From NCBI GenBank assembly GCA_026994095.1, contig JALWRU010000163.1, positions 1 to 6,996 on the forward strand: 6,996 nt of DNA, given 5' to 3'. The position numbers and the translations under genes are program-made. Source of the stretch: Nitrospira sp. Its GTDB lineage: Bacteria > Nitrospirota > JACRHL01. The first letter of the stretch is position 1. Each line of letters starts with the position of its first letter. Shown here piece after piece: positions 1 through 5,133 of the stretch. The notes under the pieces are model-generated. The model ran no database searches and was not told where the DNA came from. It saw only the letters and a program-made list of their open reading frames with translations.

Positions 1-20
1 ATCCTGAATACGAGGCCCTT

Positions 21-452
21 TTGCATACTCCAGCATTTGAATTACATGCCCGACTGGCGGCCGACACCCATCGGTTGGGCCACTTTCCGCTCTGCCAACT
101 ACTGCTGCTGAACGACTGCCAGTATCCATGGCTGATTCTGGTGCCTCAGCGGGCAGGAATCACCGAGGCCTTCCAGTTGAATGACACCGACCAGCAGCAA
201 CTCACCGTTGAATCGAATCATCTGTCAGCGGTGCTCTCCACCCGCTTCAAGGCCGACAAGATCAACGTGGCTGCGCTGGGCAATATGGTGCCGCAACTGC
301 ACATTCACCACATCGCACGCTATACCAGCGACCGCTCCTGGCCCCACCCGGTGTGGGGGCGGTTTACCGCCATCCCCTATGAGGACCACTCGCTGGCGCA
401 GTTCAGACAACGGCTACTTCCCCATTTATACGCAGGTTTCTCTATCCAGTAG
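21..452 (+). CDS. HIT-family (histidine triad) protein, proteobacterial subfamily
   Basis: Likely a small cytoplasmic nucleotide hydrolase or transferase of the HIT superfamily; the substrate cannot be told from sequence. Numbered from the TTG at 21, the protein is 143 residues. It shows the HIT-type N-terminal strand segment (FPLCQLLLLND, 22-32, then YPWLILVP, 35-42) and a C-terminal histidine cluster QLHIHHIARY (92-101) followed by WPHPVWG (107-113). The histidines are H94, H96 and H97, not the canonical H-x-H-x-H spacing; from memory this HIHHIAR form with the WPxPVWG tail is normal for this subfamily. The start is uncertain. TTG at 21 has GAGG (12-15) five bases upstream and gives the usual family length, but the frame stays open to the window edge, so a start further left is possible. 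The family assignment is firm and the start is not. Confidence 0.85.
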   Translation: MHTPAFELHARLAADTHRLGHFPLCQLLLLNDCQYPWLILVPQRAGITEAFQLNDTDQQQLTVESNHLSAVLSTRFKADKINVAALGNMVPQLHIHHIARYTSDRSWPHPVWGRFTAIPYEDHSLAQFRQRLLPHLYAGFSIQ

Positions 453-467
453 GCATCTACCTGCTAT

Positions 468-481
468 ATGACAAATGTCAT
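468..481. promoter_or_regulatory. 14-bp inverted repeat with CRP/FNR-type spacing upstream of the globin gene
   Basis: ATGACA and TGTCAT (468-473, 476-481) form perfect 6-nt arms around AA. Read as 5-nt half sites with a 4-nt spacer (ATGAC-N4-GTCAT), this has the geometry of the FNR/DNR/CRP family, whose FNR consensus is TTGAT-N4-ATCAA; each half site differs from it at two positions. It lies 16 nt after the HIT stop and about 105 nt before the globin start, a normal operator place. I see no convincing -10 box downstream. Binding by an FNR/DNR-like or nitric-oxide-responsive regulator is inferred from geometry and from the globin neighbour only. Confidence 0.4.
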
Positions 482-570
482 GCCGCTAATTGGCCGTCTC
501 CGTAACCCTTGTGCTCAACCCATGTCAACGGGCACAGGAGCGCAACGCTTTTTGCCCAAGGACATCACAG

Positions 571-575
571 AGGAG
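571..575 (+). promoter_or_regulatory. Ribosome binding site deciding the globin start
   Basis: AGGAG lies 10 nt before the ATG at 586. It selects that ATG over the upstream in-frame ATG at 490, which would add a non-globin N-terminal extension, and over the ATG at 610, which has a poorer upstream sequence. Confidence 0.65.
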
Positions 576-585
576 TCGGAAACAG

Positions 586-987
586 ATGGCAATCAAGGGC
601 GGGCCGGTCATGGACAGCTACACACGCTGTACCCTCAAGCCGGAATTTTTTGAGCGATTTTACGAAAATTTTCTGGCCAGCAATCCGGCCTTTCGCGAGA
701 TGTTTGCAAACACCGATTTTGCCAACCAGCGGGAGTTGCTCCGACGGGGCATCAGCATGATGTTGTTGTATGCCCAGGACAACGTGATCGGCAAGGTCGC
801 GGTGGAACGGCTGGCCCAGTCTCACGGCAAGGACGGTATGCAGATCGGTGCCGATCTGTATCCATTCTGGGTCGACTCCCTCATGAAAACCGTGGCCGAG
901 CTGGATGATGACTTCTCCCCGGAGTTGGAGAACCAGTGGCGCAAGGAGCTGGCCAAGGGGATCAAGGCCATGACCGACGCCCTGTAG
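586..987 (+). CDS. Single-domain bacterial haem globin
   Basis: A 133-residue haem-binding globin, probably cytoplasmic, binding oxygen or nitric oxide or acting in their detoxification or sensing; there is no attached reductase or signalling domain. Alignment by eye to Vitreoscilla haemoglobin puts Tyr26 at B10 (in RFYENFL), Phe40 at CD1 (EMFANTD), Gln48 at E7 and His80 at the proximal F8 position (LAQSHGKDG). The Tyr-B10/Gln-E7 pair is typical of globins with tight oxygen binding and NO chemistry. The C-terminal part (LYPFWVDSL, 91-99, and the 113-129 helix) fits helices G and H. The start at 586 has AGGAG 10 nt upstream; ATG at 610 is an alternative giving 125 residues. It sits alone between spacers of 133 and 94 nt, with an FNR-like palindrome upstream. 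The globin fold is confident and the physiological role is inferred. Confidence 0.85.
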   Translation: MAIKGGPVMDSYTRCTLKPEFFERFYENFLASNPAFREMFANTDFANQRELLRRGISMMLLYAQDNVIGKVAVERLAQSHGKDGMQIGADLYPFWVDSLMKTVAELDDDFSPELENQWRKELAKGIKAMTDAL

Positions 988-1006
988 CGACCGTTTTTCA
1001 GGGCGT
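977..1006. repeat. Inverted repeat spanning the globin stop codon
   Basis: ACGCCCTG (977-984) pairs perfectly with CAGGGCGT (999-1006) across a 14-nt loop that carries the TAG stop and a T5 run. It could fold in the globin mRNA at its 3' end. It is not followed by a T tract, so it lacks the form of a classical intrinsic terminator; it may still protect the 3' end or be a chance hairpin. Confidence 0.4.
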
Positions 1007-1081
1007 GTGGTGCCTTGCAAACGTGCATTCGGCTAAATCGGGTATCATGAGGGGCATGAATATTCGATTGCAGGCGCTTTG

Positions 1082-1807
1082 ATGAGCGCAGAACTGGTCT
1101 CTACCATTGCCTTGACCATGGGTGCCGCCTGGGCCAGCGGCATCAACCTTTATGCCACCTTGCTGGTGCTGGGCGGCATGGGGGCCACCGGCAATATCGA
1201 CCTGCCGCCGGATTTACAGGTATTGCAGGACCCGACCGTGCTGTTTGCCGCCGGGGCCATGTACATGGTGGAGTTTTTTGCCGACAAGGTGCCCGGAGTG
1301 GACACCGCCTGGGACACCCTCCATACCTTTGTGCGTATCCCCGCCGGGGCCATGGTGGCCAGCGCGGCTGTGGGTGACGTGACCCCGGCGCTGGAGTTGA
1401 GCGCGGCGATTCTGGGCGGTTCGTTGACCGCTGTGACCCACGCCACCAAGGCCGGTAGTCGGGTGTTGATCAATACCTCGCCGGAGCCGGTCAGCAACTG
1501 GGCCGCTTCGATCACTGAAGATGTGGCGGTGGTGGGCGGCCTGTGGGCGGCCATGAACCACCCGGTGCTGTTTTTGGTGTTTTTGGTGGTGCTCTTGATT
1601 TTTCTGGCCTGGGCGCTGCCCAAGCTGTGGCGGGCGATCCGTGGCCTGATTCGTCGCATTGCCGGATGGTTTAAAAAGACACCACCGGCAGAGGATGCAC
1701 CGCTGGCCAACGAATCCGGGGCCGAGCCAGACCCCGTTCCAGACCCGGCTCCCCCGGAGGCAGAAGCGCCTCCCAAGACCGGCACGGGCGATGGTGTCTC
1801 CCACTAA
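1082..1807 (+). CDS. DUF4126 family membrane protein
   Basis: An inner-membrane protein of unknown function, 241 residues. The N-terminal 160 residues match the DUF4126 pattern: SGINLYATLLVLG (19-31), LPPDLQVL (41-48), then the signature EFFADKVPGVDTAWDTLHTF (64-83) and a glycine/alanine-rich membrane region (87-118). Hydrophobic segments lie at about 5-33, 51-66, 88-118 and 148-179, the last being strongly hydrophobic (VLFLVFLVVLLIFLAW). It is followed by a basic stretch (WRAIRGLIRRIAGWFKK, 183-199), consistent with a cytoplasmic stop-transfer, and by a proline/acidic tail (200-241). ATG at 1082 is preferred to the TTG directly before it at 1079; AGG at 1072-1074 is a modest ribosome binding site. 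It probably shares a transcript with the DUF3224 gene, which starts 18 nt after its stop. Family assignment is good; function is not known to me. Confidence 0.85.
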   Translation: MSAELVSTIALTMGAAWASGINLYATLLVLGGMGATGNIDLPPDLQVLQDPTVLFAAGAMYMVEFFADKVPGVDTAWDTLHTFVRIPAGAMVASAAVGDVTPALELSAAILGGSLTAVTHATKAGSRVLINTSPEPVSNWAASITEDVAVVGGLWAAMNHPVLFLVFLVVLLIFLAWALPKLWRAIRGLIRRIAGWFKKTPPAEDAPLANESGAEPDPVPDPAPPEAEAPPKTGTGDGVSH

Positions 1808-1825
1808 TATTGGATGAGAATCCCT

Positions 1826-2224
1826 ATGAAAATCAGCGGCGCTTTTGATGTCAAGCTGAACCCGCTGGACGGCTACACCACCGGCATTGACGGGGTTGCG
1901 TTGGGGCGCATGTCCATCGACAAGACCTATTACGGTGATCTGTCGGCCACCGGTCAGGGAGAGATGCTCAGTGCCATGACGGCGGTGAAAGGCTCCGCCG
2001 GGTATGTGGCCATCGAGCAGGTCAGCGGCAACCTGTCGGGCAGGAAGGGCAGCTTTGTGGTGCAACACTTTGCCACCATGGCCCACGGTAACGAGTCGCA
2101 GACCCTGGAGATCGTGCCCGATTCCGGGACTGGTGATCTGGTGGGGCTATCCGGCACCATGCAGATCGTCGTCGATGACGACGGTCAGCACGGCTATGTG
2201 CTGGAGTATGAGCTGCCTGACTAG
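1826..2224 (+). CDS. DUF3224 family protein
   Basis: A 132-residue soluble protein of a conserved family with no assigned reaction; I recall solved members being small beta barrels, but no catalytic residues are established. Family hallmarks visible are GAFDVKLNP (5-13), LGRMSIDKTYYGDLSATGQG (26-45), GSAGYVAIEQVSGNLSGRKG (56-75), the FVVQHFATM strand and VPDSGTGDLVGLSG. There is no signal peptide or membrane segment, so it is presumably cytoplasmic. The ATG at 1826 is chosen because GGATGAGA (1812-1819) sits 6 nt upstream; ATG at 1814 would add four residues (MRIP) but has no ribosome binding site. It follows the DUF4126 gene closely, and its stop overlaps the stop of the convergent cobS gene in a shared CTAG. 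Confidence 0.88.
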   Translation: MKISGAFDVKLNPLDGYTTGIDGVALGRMSIDKTYYGDLSATGQGEMLSAMTAVKGSAGYVAIEQVSGNLSGRKGSFVVQHFATMAHGNESQTLEIVPDSGTGDLVGLSGTMQIVVDDDGQHGYVLEYELPD

Positions 2225-2958
2225 ACCGCCAGCGCGGTGGTGATCAGTACCGCCAACTCGGTCAACTCCACCAGCGCCCCGGCGGTATCACCGGTAGTGC
2301 CGCCCAGCCGCCGCAGCACCGCCCTGCGAAGCAGCCAGATCGTCGCCAGCACCACCAGCAGCACCGGTAATCCACCCAGCCACAGGGTCAGCAACGCCAC
2401 CACCGCCAGCAGCCAGCGACAGGCGGTCTGCGGTAGATGCTGCGACAGGGCCGTACCGATGCCATCGGTACGGGCGTAGGGGGTACTGGCAAGTAGCGCC
2501 ACTGCTGCCGCACGTCCGACAATCGGTGCCAGTCCAATGGCCATCCAACTCCCCGCACTCAAGAGTGCCGCTAGCGCCGCCCATTTGAGCAACAGTACAA
2601 TCACCAGTGTAACCACCGCTGCCGACCCGCAAGTGGGATCATGCATGATGAGGAGAGTCTTGTTCCTGTCGCCCAAACCACCCAGCCAGCCGTCGGCACT
2701 GTCGGCTAGTCCATCCAGATGCAGTGCCCCGGTAACTGCCACCCACAGGGCCAGCAGCAGCCCGGCAACCAGCAGGGGAGGGGCGGAGGACAGCAGCCAC
2801 ACCAACCCCACCAACAGCCCGCCGACGATGCCACCCACCCACGGATAGGCCAGCAGGGATCGACCGGCGGTCGTCGGAGAGGGTGGTGCCGTGAGGGTCA
2901 CCGGTAGCACCGTCAAAAATTGCAACGCCACCGTAAATGCCGACGGAGCCAGCTTCAA
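2221..2958 (-). CDS. cobS: Adenosylcobinamide-GDP ribazoletransferase (cobalamin 5'-phosphate synthase)
   Basis: A polytopic inner-membrane enzyme that joins adenosylcobinamide-GDP to alpha-ribazole or its 5'-phosphate, closing the nucleotide loop of cobalamin. From the TTG at 2958 it is 245 residues, close to the 247 of E. coli CobS. Family motifs are ALQFLTVLPV (11-20) at the N-terminus, the metal-binding HLDGLADSADG (80-90), MHDPTCGSAA (105-114), and LGGTTGDTAGALVEL near the C-terminus (218-232). Long hydrophobic segments fill the gaps. TTG at 2958 overlaps the stop of the upstream phosphatase gene as TTGA, repeating the pattern at every other junction. A GTG at 3015 is the main alternative; it would add 19 residues that do not look like CobS and would overlap the phosphatase by 61 nt. 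It is the last gene of the operon in this window, with no terminator visible. Confidence 0.93.
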   Translation of the reverse strand: MKLAPSAFTVALQFLTVLPVTLTAPPSPTTAGRSLLAYPWVGGIVGGLLVGLVWLLSSAPPLLVAGLLLALWVAVTGALHLDGLADSADGWLGGLGDRNKTLLIMHDPTCGSAAVVTLVIVLLLKWAALAALLSAGSWMAIGLAPIVGRAAAVALLASTPYARTDGIGTALSQHLPQTACRWLLAVVALLTLWLGGLPVLLVVLATIWLLRRAVLRRLGGTTGDTAGALVELTELAVLITTALAV

Positions 2959-3560
2959 GAGGTCGGTTCCCGCACGATAAACTGGCCAGTGTGTACCTGG
3001 TAGTCCACACCCCACAGCGCGCCGTAGGACACCTGAATCGATAATAGAGGAGCGGGTGGATTTCCGCCCAGCGTCTGTAGATGCTGAATCAGTAGCCGAA
3101 TGGTGCCGCCGTGGATCACCACCAGTGTGCGTTGCTCGGTGTCAGCGGCCTGCACTTCGGTGAGTAGGTCGCCCCAGGCCGCGAGTACACGGGTCCGCAT
3201 CGCGGCCAGCGATTCACCGTCAGGGGGAGGATACCGGTCCGGGTCGCTCCAGAATCGGGTCAGGGCATCCTCGTCATCGGCCATGATTTGCTCGGCGGTC
3301 AGCCCTTCCCAGCGGCCAAAATCCAGTTCCATCAGTCGGGGCTCGGTGGTACACGACAGGCCGTTTTTTTGGGCGTAGTCCTCGGCAAAATTGGCACAGC
3401 GAATCAATGGCGAGGTGACCACCCGCTGCCACGGACCATGACGGCTCACTGCGGCTTGCATCTGCTGCCAGCCGGTGTCGGTGAGCGGGGGGTCGCTACG
3501 GCCTCTAAAGCAGCGACCGCCGACCACTTCGCCGTGGCGCAACAGCCCGAAGTGGATCAT
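2955..3560 (-). CDS. cobC: Histidine phosphatase, probable alpha-ribazole phosphatase (CobC type)
   Basis: A 201-residue cytoplasmic phosphatase of the phosphoglycerate-mutase superfamily. From context it removes the 5'-phosphate of alpha-ribazole phosphate or of adenosylcobalamin 5'-phosphate. Catalytic features are the LLRHGE motif (6-11) with phospho-acceptor His9 and Arg8, the FRGRSDPPLTDTG loop (18-30), Arg54 in TSPLIRC, the acid Glu78 in MELDFGRWEG (77-86), and His150 in VVIHGGTIR (147-155). Sequence alone gives the superfamily; the assignment to alpha-ribazole rests on its place between cobT and cobS and on the typical ELDFGRWEG segment of cobalamin-linked members. ATG at 3560 overlaps the cobT stop as ATGA. 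The symbol follows Salmonella usage and should not be confused with cobC of Pseudomonas denitrificans, an aminotransferase-fold protein. The codons around 3363-3371 contain an A7 run. Confidence 0.88.
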   Translation of the reverse strand: MIHFGLLRHGEVVGGRCFRGRSDPPLTDTGWQQMQAAVSRHGPWQRVVTSPLIRCANFAEDYAQKNGLSCTTEPRLMELDFGRWEGLTAEQIMADDEDALTRFWSDPDRYPPPDGESLAAMRTRVLAAWGDLLTEVQAADTEQRTLVVIHGGTIRLLIQHLQTLGGNPPAPLLSIQVSYGALWGVDYQVHTGQFIVREPTS

Positions 3561-4612
3561 CCGCTCCGTCCCGGTACTCCGGCTTCATCAAAGGTCGCCA
3601 TCTGGCTGTGCAGGGCACAGGCCAGCTTTAATAACGGCACAGCGATGGCCGCTCCGCTGGCCTCGCCCAGTCGCAGCCCCAGATCCAGCAACGGGTGGGC
3701 GTCAAGCGCGTCCAATACGGCCTGATGACCCGGCTCTGCAGAGGTGTGGGAGAACAGCCACCAGGCTTCGGCTCCGGGGCATAACCGGGATGCAGCAAGG
3801 GCCGCGACCGAGCTGATAAAGCCGTCTACCAGCACCGTCACCCCCATCTGTGCGCAGGCCACATAACTACCGGTTAGCGCGGCGATCTCAAACCCGCCCA
3901 GGCGCCGCAATATCTCCAGCGGGGAGTGCAGATGGGGGCCGTGCAGAGACAGGGCCCGCTCCACCACCGAAACCTTGCGGGCCACGCCGTCCGCATCCAG
4001 ACCGGTGCCCGGTCCAGCCATCTGCTGAGGTGAGGTGTTCAACAGGGCACAGGCCAGCGCAGAGGCCGAGGTGGTGTTGGCGATGCCCATCTCGCCACCG
4101 ATAAAGAGCTGCGCACCTGTGCGGGCGGCGCGCTCTACCGCTTCGCGTCCGGCCATCAATGCAGCGCTAAGCTGGGACTCCTCCATGGCGGCCTGCTTGC
4201 AAAAATTGGCGGTTCCCGCCCCCAGCGGAATCGACAACACCCCCTCCACCGGGCCGGTTTCCACTACCGTACCCAGATTGATCACACTGAGGGTGGCGTC
4301 CAGTTCCCGCGCCAGCACACTGATGGCAGCACCACCGCCAGCAAAGTTTTTAACCATGCTAGCGGTTACCGCCTGCGGAAAGGCCGATACTGACTCATCG
4401 GCCACGCCGTGGTCGGCGACAAACACGGTAATATGAATGGGGCCGATCTGTGGCCGGTTGGTGCCCTGCAAGGACGCCAACCGTACCGCCAGACACTCCA
4501 TTTGACCTAGCGATCCGGGCGGTTTGGTCAAGCGTGTCTGCCGCGCTTGCGCCGCCTCCCTGGCAGTCTTGTCGGGGGGGGTGGACGGAATCGAGATCCA
4601 GCGATCACTCAC
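3557..4612 (-). CDS. cobT: Nicotinate-nucleotide-dimethylbenzimidazole phosphoribosyltransferase
   Basis: Transfers ribose phosphate from nicotinate mononucleotide to 5,6-dimethylbenzimidazole, making alpha-ribazole 5'-phosphate, the activated lower ligand. The length of 351 residues is normal for CobT. Motifs are ADHGVADESVSAFP (66-79), FAGGGAAISVLAR (90-102), IGGEMGIANTTSASAL (171-186), LDADGVARK (205-213), GGFEIAALTGSY (239-250) and LRLGEASGAAIAVPLL near the C-terminus. Glu174, Lys213 and Glu317 fall at the same numbers as the residues I recall as active-site residues in the Salmonella enzyme. The start is GTG at 4612, overlapping the cobU stop as GTGA, with an AAAGGAG ribosome binding site 7 nt upstream. 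An unbroken C8 run encodes residues 11-13, just after the start. Confidence 0.96.
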   Translation of the reverse strand: MSDRWISIPSTPPDKTAREAAQARQTRLTKPPGSLGQMECLAVRLASLQGTNRPQIGPIHITVFVADHGVADESVSAFPQAVTASMVKNFAGGGAAISVLARELDATLSVINLGTVVETGPVEGVLSIPLGAGTANFCKQAAMEESQLSAALMAGREAVERAARTGAQLFIGGEMGIANTTSASALACALLNTSPQQMAGPGTGLDADGVARKVSVVERALSLHGPHLHSPLEILRRLGGFEIAALTGSYVACAQMGVTVLVDGFISSVAALAASRLCPGAEAWWLFSHTSAEPGHQAVLDALDAHPLLDLGLRLGEASGAAIAVPLLKLACALHSQMATFDEAGVPGRSG

Positions 4613-5133
4613 AGGGGCTCTCCTTTAATCAGGTGTGGCAGTCCGGCCACCATCAGCACCACCCGGTCACACCGCTGTGCCAGTTGTTGGTGCAAGATGC
4701 CGATCTCATCACAGTAACGACGGCTCAACTCCCCCAACGGAGTGACCCCCATATTGCTTTCGTTGCTCACCAGCACTACCGGTCCGGTGAGGCTGGGCAG
4801 CACATGGATCAAAGCCTCCCGCTCCCGCATCAGCACCTGCTTGTCATCGCAGGTCAGCAGGTTTGTCAGCCAGAGTGTGAGGCAGTCTACCAGCAGGCAC
4901 GGCCCGCTTGCCCGGGTCAGGGCATCTGCCAGTCGAATTGGTGCTTCCAGCGTCTGCCAGTGATCCGGGCGCTGCTGTCGATGCTGGTCGATACGGGCCT
5001 GCATCTCGGCATCCCCGGCGGTAGCCGTGGCGATATAGCTGACCCCCTGTCCGCTATCGGTGGCCATCTGCATGGCCATGCGGGTCTTACCAGAGCGTAC
5101 ACCGCCTAATATCAGGGTGAGGTGGGTGCTCAT
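4609..5133 (-). CDS. cobU: Bifunctional adenosylcobinamide kinase / adenosylcobinamide-phosphate guanylyltransferase
   Basis: Phosphorylates adenosylcobinamide and then transfers GMP to give adenosylcobinamide-GDP, the substrate of CobS. The protein is 174 residues, close to the family norm of about 180. Motifs are the P-loop GGVRSGKT (10-17), YIATATAGDAEM (33-44), the RIDQHRQQRPDHW segment (47-59) holding His51 as the likely guanylylated histidine, VDCLTLWLTNLL (82-93), VSNESNMGVTP (122-132), RRYCDEIG (138-145) and MVAGLPHLIKG near the C-terminus. ATG at 5133 overlaps the cobQ stop as ATGA; longer in-frame extensions are possible but would lie inside cobQ and lack family similarity. No separate ribosome binding site is visible, so translation probably depends on cobQ. 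The segment SNESNMGV differs from the enterobacterial TNEVGMGI but keeps the conserved NE and G. Confidence 0.95.
   Translation of the reverse strand: MSTHLTLILGGVRSGKTRMAMQMATDSGQGVSYIATATAGDAEMQARIDQHRQQRPDHWQTLEAPIRLADALTRASGPCLLVDCLTLWLTNLLTCDDKQVLMREREALIHVLPSLTGPVVLVSNESNMGVTPLGELSRRYCDEIGILHQQLAQRCDRVVLMVAGLPHLIKGEPL
4620..4626 (-). promoter_or_regulatory. Ribosome binding site for cobT
   Basis: AAAGGAG on the minus strand, 7 nt before the GTG at 4612. It lies inside the last codons of cobU and confirms the GTG start. It is the closest to consensus of the Shine-Dalgarno sequences at the operon junctions, suggesting independent re-initiation for cobT as well as coupling. Confidence 0.7.

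Noticed and set aside
664..680. Adjacent palindromes GAAAATTTTC and CTGGCCAG in the globin gene
   Set aside because: Both lie inside codons for conserved globin residues and are short enough to arise by chance.
565..1020. A 151-codon minus-strand frame opposite the globin gene
   Set aside because: The plus strand carries a convincing globin with its haem ligands and ribosome binding site; the antisense frame shows no domain.
1043..1048. TATCAT as a -10 box for the DUF4126 gene
   Set aside because: Five of six bases match, but no acceptable -35 lies at 16-18 nt; the nearest TTGCAA (1015-1020) is 22 nt away.
1214..2086. A 290-codon open frame on the minus strand opposite the DUF4126 and DUF3224 genes
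   Set aside because: His/Gly/Arg-rich translation typical of a GC-rich shadow frame; it crosses two genes with clear family signatures.
2225..2238. ACCGC-CAGC-GCGGT stem just past the convergent stops as a terminator
   Set aside because: Only 5 bp, lies within cobS coding sequence and has no T tract on either strand.
2498..2504. GCCACTG, a heptamer also found in cobalamin riboswitches
   Set aside because: It lies inside the cobS coding region on the opposite strand and none of the other riboswitch elements is nearby; a similar match near 6880 in cobD is equally isolated. A real riboswitch would sit upstream of the operon, outside the window.
3363..3369. A second in-frame slippery-type heptamer, A AAA AAC, in the cobC-type phosphatase
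   Set aside because: A -1 slip here leads to a stop some 25-30 codons later, losing the second half of the catalytic domain. I found no clear stem after it, so an A7 run by chance (encoding Gln-Lys-Asn) is the simpler reading.
4450..5109. A 219-codon open frame on the plus strand across cobT and cobU
   Set aside because: It is antisense to two well-supported cob genes, its translation is low-complexity and unlike any family I know, and long antisense frames are expected at this GC content.
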